DNA of 39,058 nt from Candidatus Methylaffinis lahnbergensis (GCA_002890675.1 PEFW01000026.1:1-39058); one strand, 5' to 3'; numbered from the stretch's first letter, positions 24,442 to 33,503 are shown. Numbers and translations are program-made. Notes: a model not told the origin generated them from the sequence alone.

Positions 24442-24761
24442 CGCACCGGTGGCGGGATTTCTTTTAAAGTCTAATTACAAATCCGGGAAGAAAGGTCCGC
24501 CAGGCCAGAGCTTGACAGCGCAACCGCGGACCTGCGCGCGAAGCTTCAACGTAAACCGCGCCCGGGAGCGCGACGCGCCGCCGGACGTTCACCGCTTGCC
24601 TCATAGGACAGCGCGGCTCGCTCGAAATACTCCCAAATCTAGGACCCGGCCTTGTAGGCGCCTGCCCGCAAGGAAGTCAAGGAAGCTCAGCGCATGGTAC
24701 CGGTAAAGCTTGGGGATTATGCACTTGACAAGTTACGCCTGATTGGCCTCCATCTACTCAG
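24442..24761. other. intergenic, probable ffh promoter region
   Basis: No gene is supported in these 320 bases. I looked for the conserved GGnnGnAGCAG tetraloop region of a small SRP RNA gene, because ffs sometimes lies near ffh, and did not find it. Confidence 0.4.
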
Positions 24762-24929
24762 ATGAGAATGTGGCTTCTTATGTTGTCGCTTGTCCTTTTG
24801 ACCGCGTGCGATCGGGGTGATCCCATGAAGCGCATCAAGGAAAATTGCGAACGGGAATATGGCGCGCAAGGCCCAAGTGCGGTAGATAAATGCGTGCGCT
24901 GGTCTGTCGCGCCGCCGGTATCACGATAG
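24762..24929 (+). CDS. small lipoprotein, possibly frameshifted
   Basis: ATG at 24762 opens a 55-residue frame with a clear lipoprotein signal: MRMWLLMLSLVLLTACDRGD places the lipidated Cys at residue 16. A short mature part with two more Cys follows (KENCEREYGAQGPSAVDKCV). After the stop, protein-like sequence continues in other frames (LMRSCDKLAAKWCEKN to about 24985, then CAEEAQHNNASAVV to 25105). The gene may therefore once have been about 110 residues long and now be broken. No family is recognised beyond small alphaproteobacterial lipoproteins. Confidence 0.5.
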   Translation: MRMWLLMLSLVLLTACDRGDPMKRIKENCEREYGAQGPSAVDKCVRWSVAPPVSR

Positions 24930-25353
24930 AGCCGCTGATGCGCTCGTGCGACAAATTGGCCGCAAAATGGTGCGAAAAAAATTGACACATGCGCGGAAGA
25001 AGCGCAGCATAACAATGCTTCCGCCGTTGTTCACAAGAGCCTGCCGGAAGCGGAAGGTGCCTTCTTTCGACAACTCATCCGTTCCAATGCAATGGAGGAG
25101 CGATGACTCCACCGGGACAGTATGACAGACCCCACAGGCGCGGGGTCACGGTGGCGCGAAACCTTAAGATGCCGGGCCGAAACGCCACCCCCGACAATCT
25201 GATATCGACGTGCGATAGCGCCCGCGAAGGCCAAGCGGATGTGAGGTCGCATCGAGAATCTGCATAAATCACAGATCGCTTCGGAAAGGCGAAGCAGAGC
25301 CCCGCGGTTGCTTGAATGCACCGGGGCTCGTTCTGCGTCTATCGCATGTTTGT
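24930..25353. other. possible continuation of the lipoprotein gene; weak short frame
   Basis: Protein-like scraps in two frames run to 25105 (ending FFRQLIRSNAMEER). ATG at 25103 overlaps that stop as ATGA, has GGAGGAG upstream and gives 54 codons to 25267, but the product (MTPPGQYDRPHRRG ...) has little protein character. I do not call a gene here. Confidence 0.3.
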
Positions 25354-27611
25354 TTACCTCCTCAGCGCAAATTGGACTTTCTGAAAATACGATATTCTAT
25401 CCGGCCGCCATGGCCCGGGCGCTGCTGAGCCGTCGCGATTCGGGTCCCGGGAACAGCGCGGCTCGGAGTTATAGAAGCGATGCGGTGGGCTCAGCGCTTG
25501 GCGAGTTTTTTGTGCAAGCGCGCGGGCCTTTGGCAATTGCGCTTCATAAAAGCCGGCGGAAGGCGCATCGCCGCCGTCACGCGTTATCGTGAGAGCCGCC
25601 TCGATCTGCTGGACCGCCAGTTTCGCCATCTGCGCATCGCCGCGCCGTTCCGCGAGCAGCATGAGGGCGACGCCTTGACTGCCGGTGCTTATGGCCCATT
25701 GGAGCGGCACCCGCGCGCGGGTATATTCCTGCAAGGCTTCGCGATACGCGGCGACGGCCTCCTGCAGCCGCGCCGTCCCGCTCTCCCGCATGCCGAGCGT
25801 TGCGAGCGCATTGCCGAGATTGTTCTGGGTCCCGGCCCATTGGAGCGGCACGCGCGCGCGGGTCAATTCCTGCAAGGCTTCGCGAAAGGCGGCGACGGCC
25901 TCCTCGAGCCGCTCTGTCCCGCTCTCCCGCTCGCCGAGCTTTGCGAGCGCATCGCCGAGATTTATTTGGGTCGCGGCCCAATCGAGCGGCGCGCGCGCGG
26001 GTATTTTCCTGCAAGGCTTCGCGAAAAGCGGCGACGGCCTCGTTGAGCCGCGCCGTCCCGCTCTGCCGCTCGCCGAGCCTTTCGAGCGCATTGCCGAGAC
26101 TCACCTGGGCTCCCGCCCATAGGAGCGGCACGCGCCCACGGGTTTCTTCCTTCAATGCTTCGCGACAGGCGGCTACCGACTCCTCCAGCCGCGCCGTTCC
26201 GCTCTCCCGCTCGCCGAGCACTTTGAGCGCAACGCCGAGATTATTCTGGGTCCTGGCCCATTCGAGCGGCACGCGTGCGCGGGTCAATTCCTGCAAGGCT
26301 TCGCGATAGGCGGCGACGGCCTCCTCGAGCCGCGCCGTCCCGCTCTCCCGCTCGCCGAGTGTGTCGAGCGCCGTGCCGAGATTCATCTGGATCATTGCCC
26401 AATCGAGCGGCACGCGCGCGCGGGTATTTTCCTGCAAGGCTTCGCGATGGGCGGCGACGGCCTCCTCGAGCCGCGCCGTCCCGCTCTCCCGCTCGCCGAG
26501 ACGCCAGAGCGCATTGCCGAGATTGTTCTGGGTCATGGCCCAGACGAGCGGCACGCGCGCGCGGGTATTTTCCTGCAAGGCTTCGCGAAAAGCGGCGACG
26601 GCCTCGTTGAGCCGCGCCGTCCCGCTCTCCCGCTCGCCGAGCACTGCGAGCGCAGTGCCGAGATTCATCTGGGTCGTGGCCCAATCGAGCGGCGCGCGCT
26701 CGCGGGTGTATTCCTTCAGCGATTCGCGATAGGCAGCAACGGCCTCCTCGAGCCGCGCCGTCCCGCTCTCCCGCTCGCCGAGACGGCAGAGCGCAAGGCC
26801 GAGATTGTTCTGGGTCATGGCCCAGTCACGCGGAAAGCCGTTCCGGGGCCGCAGCTCTGCCAGGTGGCGATAGCGCTCGATCGCTGACTGCGCCGCCGCG
26901 TTATCGCCTAATTCATCGCCTTGCCGGTAGAGCGCGTTGGCCTCTGCGGTAAGGTATTTCCAACGCTCGATTTCATGCCCTTGCGGCCTTTCGCCGCCGC
27001 TTCGGCAAAGCGCTGTGCCGCGTCGAGATAACGCAACCGGGTCAAGGCGAGATCCCCGCGCTGGGCGGTGGTTTGCGCCGAATTGAGCGCCAGACGGTCC
27101 AACGCTTCGGTTTGGATTTTTTCGATCGCGGCCAAAATCTCGTCCGCCTTGCCGAGTTGCCCATCAGCAATCGCCTTTTGCGCTTCCGCCTTCAAGCTGG
27201 TGATTTTCGAATCGTCGCCGGGTTGCGCCGCCGCCGCCGTTTTGAGGTCCTTGTATTTCCCGGCGATCTCGACGAGCTTCGCCGCGAGGCGTTCCGGGGG
27301 AACGTCGGCTTCGCCCACAATCTCCAAGGCGCTCCGGACCTGGCGCTGGTTGAGATCGAGCTTCTCCTTCAGAAGCGCGATGGTGTCTTTTTGCGATTCA
27401 GACAAATCCTCAAGAGGCTTTGTCCTGAGCCGGACCAATTCCTCGACCTTGTCGGGCGGAACGCCAATCGTGCTGTTCGAAACATTGCCGCCGATCGCGA
27501 CGCTGCCTTCTCCGCGTGAACCGGAGGCCGCTCCTGCGCGCAGGCGTTCCGGGCTCCCGGCGCGACAGCTAATGCGAGGACAAGGCCAAGGGCCGGGAGG
27601 ATCTTGCGCAA
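25354..27611 (-). pseudogene. secreted TPR-repeat protein, three frameshifts
   Basis: Joining four pieces restores one protein of about 750 residues. TTG at 27611 starts a signal peptide (LRKILPALGLVLALAVAPGA, then NACAQ). The frame shifts near 27508 to GSVAIGGNVSNSTIGVPPDK and a helical region (LRTKPLEDLSESQ, LDLNQRQVRSALEIVGEADV). It shifts again near 26996 to PQGHEIERWKYLTAEANAL, which leads into eight near-identical TPR units. Within unit six, near 25990, two bases are missing from a CG run, and the last units continue one frame over to 25354. TPR arrays bind other proteins; this one would act outside the cytoplasm. The TTG lies one base after the stop of the small membrane protein gene, with GAGGG upstream, so the two were coupled. 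Confidence 0.78.
25640..26820 (-). repeat. eight tandem 141-bp TPR-coding repeats
   Basis: The landmark CGCTCTCCCGCTCGCCGAG (or a close variant) recurs at 25779, 25920, 26059, 26200, 26341, 26482, 26623 and 26764. All steps are 141 bases except 25920 to 26059, which is 139. Each unit encodes 47 residues of the form LGxALxxLGERESGTARLEE then AVAAYREALQExTRARVPL and WAxTQ. Confidence 0.9.
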
Positions 27612-27612
27612 G

Positions 27613-27870
27613 TCATCGCCCTCGTTTCGGACAGCCGCTGCCGCTCCCGGCCGTGATCGTCGCGCCCGACACATCGCCGCCGATGGCGACGCTGCCGCAA
27701 TCGGCTTCGATCTTGCTTTGCGGCGGACTTGGCTTTACCTCGTGCGTCGGGAAGAAATAAACGAATGCGGTCCAGAGCGCTCCAACGGCGACAGCGAGGC
27801 CGCCGCCAATCAAGGTCAGCATCCTCTGGTTCTTCTCGTCTTGGAGAAACTGCCAAGTCTTCTTCAACAT
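27613..27870 (-). CDS. small membrane protein coupled to the TPR gene
   Basis: The 85-residue product has a charged N-terminus (MLKKTWQFLQDEKNQR), one transmembrane helix (MLTLIGGGLAVAVGALWTAF) and a short periplasmic tail with GSVAIGGDVSGATITAG. The same motif (GSVAIGGNVSNSTI) stands in the TPR protein encoded directly downstream, one base after this stop. I know of no function. The shared motif suggests that the two proteins interact, or pack through a beta-roll-like strand; this is inference. ATG at 27870 has GGGAG upstream. This frame is intact although its partner is broken. Confidence 0.6.
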   Translation of the reverse strand: MLKKTWQFLQDEKNQRMLTLIGGGLAVAVGALWTAFVYFFPTHEVKPSPPQSKIEADCGSVAIGGDVSGATITAGSGSGCPKRGR

Positions 27871-27960
27871 GACGGCACTCCCACGCCGAGGAGACAAGCG
27901 CGCCCGTTGGGCGCCTTTGAAGCCGCGCGGCGCATCCTTTCTGAATGCGGCCAAAAAAAA

Positions 27961-28173
27961 CTCGAGCTAAAAGATGAACCTTATCGCGATTTTCCGCTCG
28001 CGCCAAATCCCCGCTTCGAATCGCCCCTGGGAAACAAGACAAGCGCGCCGCAATATTGGCCGCTCGACCGTTTCGATCTCGTCTGGGTCTTTCACAAGCG
28101 AGACGGCACTTGGACCTTTACGCAGGTGCCTCAGCTCCTCCTTGCCGGCGACCGGCCGGATGTGATCGATTAA
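27961..28173 (+). pseudogene. C-terminal fragment of an unrecognised protein
   Basis: The plus-strand frame reads LELKDEPYRDFPLAPNPRFE, then YWPLDRFDLVWVFHKRDGTW and TFTQVPQLLLAGDRPDVID, with the stop at 28173. Composition and aromatic pattern are clearly protein-like, but no start codon with a ribosome site exists nearby, and the upstream bases belong to the small membrane protein's leader on the other strand. The 5' part was probably lost when the TPR operon or another segment was inserted. The family is not recognised. Confidence 0.45.
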
Positions 28174-28238
28174 GCGATGGTTTTGCGGCGAACCCGGCGC
28201 GCGGCTATGATAAAAGGTCAGGGCCGGAGCAACCCAAC

Positions 28239-29030
28239 ATGCCGCCAAGCAAGACCGCAAAACACCGCTTCGAGCGCATCGCTTTCTTGACGTCCGGCAC
28301 GCCGGAAGCAAATGCGGCAAAGGCCGGCCTCGCCGCGCGCTTTGGAACGATCGATCCGGAAACAGCCGACGTCGTCGTGGCGCTTGGCGGCGATGGGCTC
28401 ATGCTGCAGACGCTGCACCGCTTCATGGGGAAAAACAAGCCGATCTACGGCATGAAGTGGGGCTCGGTGGGCTTTCTCATGAATGAATTCCATGGCCCAG
28501 ACCTCGAACAGCGTCTCGACCAAGCGGAAGCATCGATCGTGTATCCTTTGCTGATGGAGGCAACCGGCACCCAAGGGGAAAGCATCAAGGCGCGGGCGAT
28601 CAATGAAGTCTCCATCCTGCGTCAGGCCTATCAAGCGGCAAAAATGCGGATTTCGATTGACGGCAAGGAGAGACTAGGCGAACTCATCGCCGATGGGCTG
28701 ATCGTCTCCACGCCGGTCGGTTCGACCGCCTATAATCTGTCGGCGCATGGACCGATCCTGCCGCTCGACGCGACGTTGATGCCGTTGACGCCGATCGCCG
28801 CGTTCCGGCCGCGCCGCTGGCGGGGCGCTCTATTGCCCGACACGGCAAATGTGACAATCGATATTCTCGAGGCGGACAAACGTCCCGCCGCTGCCGTCGC
28901 CGATCATTTCGAGGTGAAGAACGTGGTGAAGGTGACGGTCGCGATGGATCATGCGACTGGCCTCGTTCTTCTCCACGATCCAGGTCATTCGCTCGGCGAA
29001 CGGATCCTGCGGGAACAGTTTGGATATTGA
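28239..29030 (+). CDS. nadK: NAD kinase
   Basis: NAD kinase phosphorylates NAD to NADP, the only route to NADP in most bacteria. The 263-residue protein has the GGDG catalytic motif in VVVALGGDGLMLQTLH, the GSVGFLMNE nucleotide loop, INEVSILRQ, and the STPVGSTAYNLSAHGPILP segment that binds NAD. ATG at 28239 is chosen by homology; the frame is open upstream without similarity. A Nudix gene of the NudK type follows after only four bases, so the two are probably one operon in nucleotide-cofactor metabolism. Confidence 0.95.
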   Translation: MPPSKTAKHRFERIAFLTSGTPEANAAKAGLAARFGTIDPETADVVVALGGDGLMLQTLHRFMGKNKPIYGMKWGSVGFLMNEFHGPDLEQRLDQAEASIVYPLLMEATGTQGESIKARAINEVSILRQAYQAAKMRISIDGKERLGELIADGLIVSTPVGSTAYNLSAHGPILPLDATLMPLTPIAAFRPRRWRGALLPDTANVTIDILEADKRPAAAVADHFEVKNVVKVTVAMDHATGLVLLHDPGHSLGERILREQFGY

Positions 29031-29034
29031 TTCA

Positions 29035-29652
29035 ATGACCGGCAACATTCGCATTCTTGGGCGGCATATCGTTTCACGCGGGAACGGATTGCTGGAAAGA
29101 CTCGCCATCGAACGGAAGCGTTTCGATGGGCGCGTGCAAAGCCTTGCCCGCGAGATCTACGACCCAGGCGATGGCGCCGCGATTTTGCTCTACGATCCAG
29201 GCCGCTCGCGGGTCGTCCTTGTGCGGCAGTTTCGCCTGCCCGCGTATTTGAAGGACCGTCATGAAAGCTTGATCGAAGTCTGTGCAGGCAGGCTCGATGG
29301 CGAGAACGCCGAAACCCGGATCGTCACGGAAGCCGAGGAAGAAACCGGATTTGCGGTGCGGCACCCGCGCCGTGTTTTCGAGGCCTATATGAGTCCTGGA
29401 TGCTTTGGCGAGAAGCTGACCTTTTTCGTCGCGCAATATACAGCCGGGGACCGGACCGGCAAGGGCGGCGGGCTCGCAGGCGAAGGCGAGGATATTGAAA
29501 TCCTGGAACCAACGCTCGACGAAGCGCTGGCCATGATCGGCACTGGCGAAATTATCGATGCAAAAACAATTTTACTTCTACATTATGCCGAAGTCGCCGG
29601 TCTCGTGCGGGGCGGCGATAATTTGTGCCGCGGTCAAACAACGGCGCGGTAA
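29035..29652 (+). CDS. NudK-like Nudix pyrophosphatase
   Basis: NudK-type enzymes hydrolyse GDP-mannose and related sugar nucleotides; close relatives cut ADP-ribose. The 205-residue protein has the family's DPGDGAAILLYDP and VRQFRLPAYL blocks, then the Nudix box AGRLDGENAETRIVTEAEEE and TGF. The Arg of the standard RE pair is Thr, as the NudK group tolerates variation there. VFEAYMSPGCFGEKLTFFVA matches the NudK YMSPG signature well. ATG at 29035 follows nadK by four bases. The exact substrate cannot be read from sequence. Confidence 0.88.
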   Translation: MTGNIRILGRHIVSRGNGLLERLAIERKRFDGRVQSLAREIYDPGDGAAILLYDPGRSRVVLVRQFRLPAYLKDRHESLIEVCAGRLDGENAETRIVTEAEEETGFAVRHPRRVFEAYMSPGCFGEKLTFFVAQYTAGDRTGKGGGLAGEGEDIEILEPTLDEALAMIGTGEIIDAKTILLLHYAEVAGLVRGGDNLCRGQTTAR

Positions 29653-29666
29653 GGCCCAGGCAAGGC

Positions 29667-30968
29667 TCAGGCTGCCGCAAGTTCCTCCGCGAAAGCCGCT
29701 AGATCGATCGGGAAGCTTTCCGCTTTTACGGGCGATACGCGCCTTTCCGGAACGATGGTTTTGGCCGGCGAAGTCTGTATTCTTACCGCAGGCGGCAGCC
29801 GACGCGTGCTTGCGAGGTCCGGCAATGCGTGAGACGCTGCCGTGGCACGACGAAATTCGCGGGCTTCGTTCCGGGCGGCTTCAGCTTCGAGACGGCGCAA
29901 GGCTGCTATCAACTGGTCCAGTTCGCCGTGGTTGACGGCAGCGCAGGCGTGCAGGACGGAGGCAACAATAGGCCCTTGCAAACGCGCGTTCATCGGCCCG
30001 CCGCAACGGGATTTCGCGACCGCCTCCAAGCCCACGATAAAAGCCGGCAGTAAGCGCTCCGGCATATGTGCCTTGCGATAAAGCGCCGCGAATCCGGCGC
30101 TTTTGCTTGCGGCCACGAGGCCCATGACGCGCGGCATCGCGAGCCCGCTCAATTCGCAAAGCGCCGTCTCAAGGAGGTGCTTGTTGCCGCAGAGCAATCC
30201 GCGTAGCAGAAGTCCGGCGGTCAATTGGCCGGATCGGCGCAGATGCGCGACAAAGTTCAAGATCTCATTTGTTTCGCCCGCCGTCTCGGCGGCTATTTTG
30301 ACATTAGCTTTTTCACGCGCTTCGCGGGTCAGGCATCGGGCTCGTTCCGGCGTTAGCCCCGCGCGCCCCGTCACCATGGGCGCCAGCGCCTTTGCCGCGG
30401 CGCCGGCGAGGTCCGAACGTAACGACGCCGCCAGGCTCGGGCGGGCCAGAAGCGCCGCGCGCAGGTCCCGGTCATCGCCATAGCGCTCGATCATCCGGCG
30501 GACGGAAAATTCCAATAGCTCCGCGCCCGGATTAGCGGCGAGGGAAATCAAGGCTTTGCAGGCGCCGACTTCGGCGAGCGCCGCCGCCACCGGAGCCGAC
30601 ACCCACGGCCGAAGAGCAATAGCCCATTGGGCGAAGGAATCGGCGGTGGCGGCGCACTCGACGAGTTCCGCGTCGGAAAGCAACGGCGAACGCGCGAGCA
30701 CGATCGCGGCAACATCGGAATTATCGTTGGCAAGAGTGAGCACCATATAATGCGGCGCATTGGCGGCGCAGGCAAAGCTCTCGGCAAGGGCGCGGCGAAC
30801 GAGCGGCGAGGAATCATCGAGGAGCCCGGTCAGGGTGAGCCTCGCTTCCTCCCGCTCTGGCTCCGGAAGTTCGCCAGAAAGAAACGCGCGTGCGAGCGCG
30901 CCCGCAGCTTCCGCCAGCTCCGCGGGAGAAGCGATCTCTGCCCATTGCAAAAATTTTCGAACGGTCAT
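29667..30968 (-). CDS. DUF2336-family protein (HEAT-like repeats)
   Basis: DUF2336 proteins are alphaproteobacterial proteins made of HEAT-like helical pairs; their role is unknown. The 433-residue product shows the typical N-terminal block EEARLTLTGLLDDSSPLVRR, ALAESFACAANAPHYMVL, SDVAAIVLARSPLLSDAELV. After about 170 residues a long helical region follows with FVAHLRRSGQLTAGLLLRGL. The last 60 residues are Pro/Arg-rich and probably disordered. No signal peptide is seen. ATG at 30968 diverges from the MaoC gene across about 115 bases. It ends 14 bases from the NudK-like gene, tail to tail. Confidence 0.82.
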   Translation of the reverse strand: MTVRKFLQWAEIASPAELAEAAGALARAFLSGELPEPEREEARLTLTGLLDDSSPLVRRALAESFACAANAPHYMVLTLANDNSDVAAIVLARSPLLSDAELVECAATADSFAQWAIALRPWVSAPVAAALAEVGACKALISLAANPGAELLEFSVRRMIERYGDDRDLRAALLARPSLAASLRSDLAGAAAKALAPMVTGRAGLTPERARCLTREAREKANVKIAAETAGETNEILNFVAHLRRSGQLTAGLLLRGLLCGNKHLLETALCELSGLAMPRVMGLVAASKSAGFAALYRKAHMPERLLPAFIVGLEAVAKSRCGGPMNARLQGPIVASVLHACAAVNHGELDQLIAALRRLEAEAARNEAREFRRATAASHALPDLASTRRLPPAVRIQTSPAKTIVPERRVSPVKAESFPIDLAAFAEELAAA

Positions 30969-31083
30969 GGTTTACGATTCCTTAAAAGATATTCTAGAAT
31001 CAGCTTCTCCCAACATGGTAAAGGAACACTTAAACGCCGGGCGGCGCACCGCCGCCAGTCCCGCCAATGGGTGGCAGCGTCGG

Positions 31084-31578
31084 ATGCGCGATCAATTGCA
31101 ACCTGGCCCCTCGCGGCACGCGCGCGGCGGCATTTTTTACGAGGATTTCGTCATCGGAGCGTTGATCGAGCACCGGCTGAGAAAGACCGTCACGCAAATG
31201 GACAATATGCTGTTTTCCAACATGACGCTCAATCCGCAGCCGCTCCATATCGACGCCCATTTCTGCGCGGCCGAAACCGAATGGGGGCGGCCGTTGATTA
31301 ATTCCCTCTTCACCCTTGGACTCATGGTGGGGATTTCTGTCAGCGATCTTACGCTCGGCACCACGATTGCCAACCTTGGGATGACAGAAGTGAAATTTCC
31401 GGCGCCCCTGTTCGAGGGCGACACCTTGCATGTCACGACCGAGGTTTTGCGCAAGCGCTTGTCGAAATCCCGTCCGGACGCCGGCATCGTCGAATTCCTC
31501 CACCGCGCCTATCAGCAGGAAGGCAGACTCGTCGCTGAGTGCCGCCGCCAGGCTTTTATGAAAAAGCGGAGTGCCTAA
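31084..31578 (+). CDS. MaoC-family dehydratase
   Basis: MaoC hot-dog enzymes add water to, or remove it from, enoyl/mesaconyl-CoA-type thioesters. The 164-residue protein contains GGIFYEDFVIGALIEHRLRK, the substrate-site stretch NPQPLHIDAHFCAAETEWG (Asp and His of the hydratase motif), and FEGDTLHVTTEVLRKRLS. Its partner, a CitE-like CoA lyase gene, begins 17 bases downstream. Such pairs act together on C4/C5 dicarboxyl-CoA esters, for example mesaconyl- or citramalyl-CoA, but which one cannot be told here. ATG at 31084 is the best start by homology; an earlier ATG at 31015 would add 23 poorly conserved residues. Confidence 0.85.
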   Translation: MRDQLQPGPSRHARGGIFYEDFVIGALIEHRLRKTVTQMDNMLFSNMTLNPQPLHIDAHFCAAETEWGRPLINSLFTLGLMVGISVSDLTLGTTIANLGMTEVKFPAPLFEGDTLHVTTEVLRKRLSKSRPDAGIVEFLHRAYQQEGRLVAECRRQAFMKKRSA

Positions 31579-31595
31579 ACCAATAAAGGCGTCGC

Positions 31596-32468
31596 ATGCG
31601 CTCGCTGCTTTTCATTCCAGCGGACAGCGAAAAAAAACTCGCGAAGGGGTTTGCGAGCGGCGCCGATTGCCTCATTCTCGATCTGGAGGATTCGGTCGCC
31701 CCCGAAGCCAAGCAGAAGGCGCGGGAGCAGGCGCGTGCGTTCCTAGCCGATGCCGTGCCAGTGAGCCCACGCCCGCGTCTTTACGTCCGCGTCAACGGGC
31801 TCAAATCAGGTCTGACAGAGGCCGATCTTTGTGCCGTTATGCCGGCGTCGCCCGATGGCGTCCTTCTGCCAAAGTGCCACAATGGCGCGGCGATCCAGCA
31901 TCTTGGCGCAATGCTCGTAGTCAAGGAAGCGCAGCATGATCTCGCGGACGGCGCGACGCGAATTATCGCGATCGTCACCGAGACGGCGGCGTCGATTTTC
32001 AGCATGGGCACTTATGCCGGCGCGAGCCGGCGCCTTGAAGGCCTTACTTGGGGAGCGGAAGATCTCGCCGCCTGTCTCGGCGCCGAAACGAATCGAGACG
32101 CCGGCGGTGGCTATAGTTTTCCTTATCTTTTGGCGCGAAGCCTTACCCTGTTCGCGGCGGCCTCCGCGGGAGCGCTGGCAATCGACGCCGTGCATGGGAA
32201 GTTTCGCGATTTGGCGGGATTGCGGCTCGAATGCGAAGTCGCCAAGCGCGACGGGTTTGCCGGCAAAATGGCAATCCACCCGGCGCAGATCGAGATCATC
32301 AACAAGATTTTTACTCCCTCTAATGAATCGATTGCCAAGGCGCGAGCGATCGTCGCCGCTTTCGAGGCCGAGCCGAAAGCGGGCGTCATCTGCCTCAATG
32401 GCGAGATGCTCGATTTGCCGAATCTTACGAAGGCGCGGCGGCTTTTGGCGGGTTATCGGGAGACTTGA
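31596..32468 (+). CDS. HpcH/HpaI-family CoA ester lyase (CitE-like)
   Basis: These Mg-dependent TIM-barrel enzymes split or join beta-hydroxyacyl-CoA esters such as malyl-, beta-methylmalyl- and citramalyl-CoA. The 290-residue protein starts MRSLLFIPADSEKKL and continues with LILDLEDSVAPEAK (metal/CoA region), VRVNG, and the late IAIVTETAASIFSMG and KMAIHPAQIEIIN. The Arg and the Glu/Asp metal ligands of the family appear present. It follows the MaoC gene closely and is probably translated with it. A CoA thioesterase-like activity is also known in this family. The specific substrate is unresolved. Confidence 0.88.
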   Translation: MRSLLFIPADSEKKLAKGFASGADCLILDLEDSVAPEAKQKAREQARAFLADAVPVSPRPRLYVRVNGLKSGLTEADLCAVMPASPDGVLLPKCHNGAAIQHLGAMLVVKEAQHDLADGATRIIAIVTETAASIFSMGTYAGASRRLEGLTWGAEDLAACLGAETNRDAGGGYSFPYLLARSLTLFAAASAGALAIDAVHGKFRDLAGLRLECEVAKRDGFAGKMAIHPAQIEIINKIFTPSNESIAKARAIVAAFEAEPKAGVICLNGEMLDLPNLTKARRLLAGYRET

Positions 32469-32654
32469 GATTTTCCACGCGACTCATTTCATGCGGAATT
32501 CATTGCGACTGCCGAGGCCGGCGAGGAATCCCCAAGGATGTTGAGGTATTGGCGTAGAGGGAGTCTTTAACGGCTTGCGGGCAATCGACCAACAGGACAA
32601 GAATTAAGACGAGCTATCGATGTTGGCAACTTAGTCGAGTTTATTTTTTGCACC

Positions 32655-33119
32655 ATGACCGAAATTTGGTTCTATCATCTGCAGCGTCAGCCCCTCGAAA
32701 GCGTGCTGCCGAATCTCCTCGAGAAATCGCTCGAAAAAGGCTGGCGCGTCGCCGTGCAAGCAAGGAGTGAAGAGCGGCTCGATGCGCTCGATTCCTGGCT
32801 CTGGACCTATTCCGACGAGAGTTTTTTGGCGCATGGCCGCGCGCGCGACGGTGATTCCGGCATGCAGCCGGTTTATCTCACGGCAGGGATCGAAAATCCC
32901 AACGGCGCGGCGCTCAGGCTTTTTGTCGAGGGGGCGGAAATGCCGCCGGCCCTCGCGGAAGCTGGCGCGCCTTATGCCCGCGTGGTTGTCCTCTTCGACG
33001 GTAACGTCGCTGAAGAACTCGCACTCGCGCGGGCGCAGTGGAAAGAGGTTTTGGTGCAGGGCTTTTCGGCGACTTATTGGCAGCAAAATGAGAGTGGACG
33101 CTGGGAAAAGAAATCTTGA
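32655..33119 (+). CDS. holC: DNA polymerase III chi subunit
   Basis: Chi links the clamp-loader (through psi) to single-strand binding protein at the replication fork. The 154-residue protein begins MTEIWFYHLQRQPLESVLPN, the standard chi N-terminus, and has VAVQARSEERLDALDSWLWT, SFLAHGR, QPVYLT, NPNGAALRLFVEG and VVVLFDGNVAEELALARAQW, which covers the whole fold. ATG at 32655 fits. About 190 bases of featureless sequence separate it from the CoA lyase gene, and an IS relic lies just downstream. Confidence 0.95.
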   Translation: MTEIWFYHLQRQPLESVLPNLLEKSLEKGWRVAVQARSEERLDALDSWLWTYSDESFLAHGRARDGDSGMQPVYLTAGIENPNGAALRLFVEGAEMPPALAEAGAPYARVVVLFDGNVAEELALARAQWKEVLVQGFSATYWQQNESGRWEKKS

Positions 33120-33159
33120 GACAATGCCTGAGAATTTTGGTCGTTGGTAACTCTCCGCG

Positions 33160-33340
33160 CATCAAGGGCATTTGATGCGCTTCGCTCAGGAGTGCCGTGC
33201 GGCGGCAAACCATTGTCCAAGGAGAGAAATTCCCGAAGAAACTCCTCGTTCTTTCCGGCAAAATCCGCCATGTCCACGCAAGCAAGCTACCGCACAGAAC
33301 CGTACAAAGCGCAATCACCAGAAGCTCTTAAAGATCATGT
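33160..33340 (-). pseudogene. ISAs1-family transposase, N-terminal relic
   Basis: The minus strand reads LRALVIALCTVLCG and, one frame over, MDMADFAGKNEEFLREFLSL and DNGLPPHGT. Together these match the N-terminal DDE_Tnp_1-associated domain of ISAs1 transposases (usually LLVIALCAVxCG ... DMADFxxxKExFLxxFLxLxNGxPSHDTFSRxF). One frameshift separates them and the remainder of the protein is missing. Confidence 0.7.
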
Positions 33341-33503
33341 CGCCGCGCGTTGCCAGAGCGAGGGTCTGCTAGACCGGAAAAAAACTCCCGAATCCCGTCC
33401 ATCCCATCCTCCGAAAGCCATTACAAAGCTCTCGGTAAGAATCCGAATGCGGGCACGGCCGGCGCGGACCCCCAATAGCGCTCGCGGACGCGCCCGGCCG
33501 CCG

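Noticed and set aside
23563..24706. Two long plus-strand frames opposite ffh
   Set aside because: Antisense to a conserved essential gene with normal codon use; no ribosome site or homology.
24442..24761. Possible small SRP RNA gene next to ffh
   Set aside because: The conserved tetraloop/symmetric-loop motif is absent.
25640..26820. Regular repeats considered as a CRISPR array
   Set aside because: The 141-base period is coding (47 residues) with no short repeat-spacer pattern; it is a TPR array.
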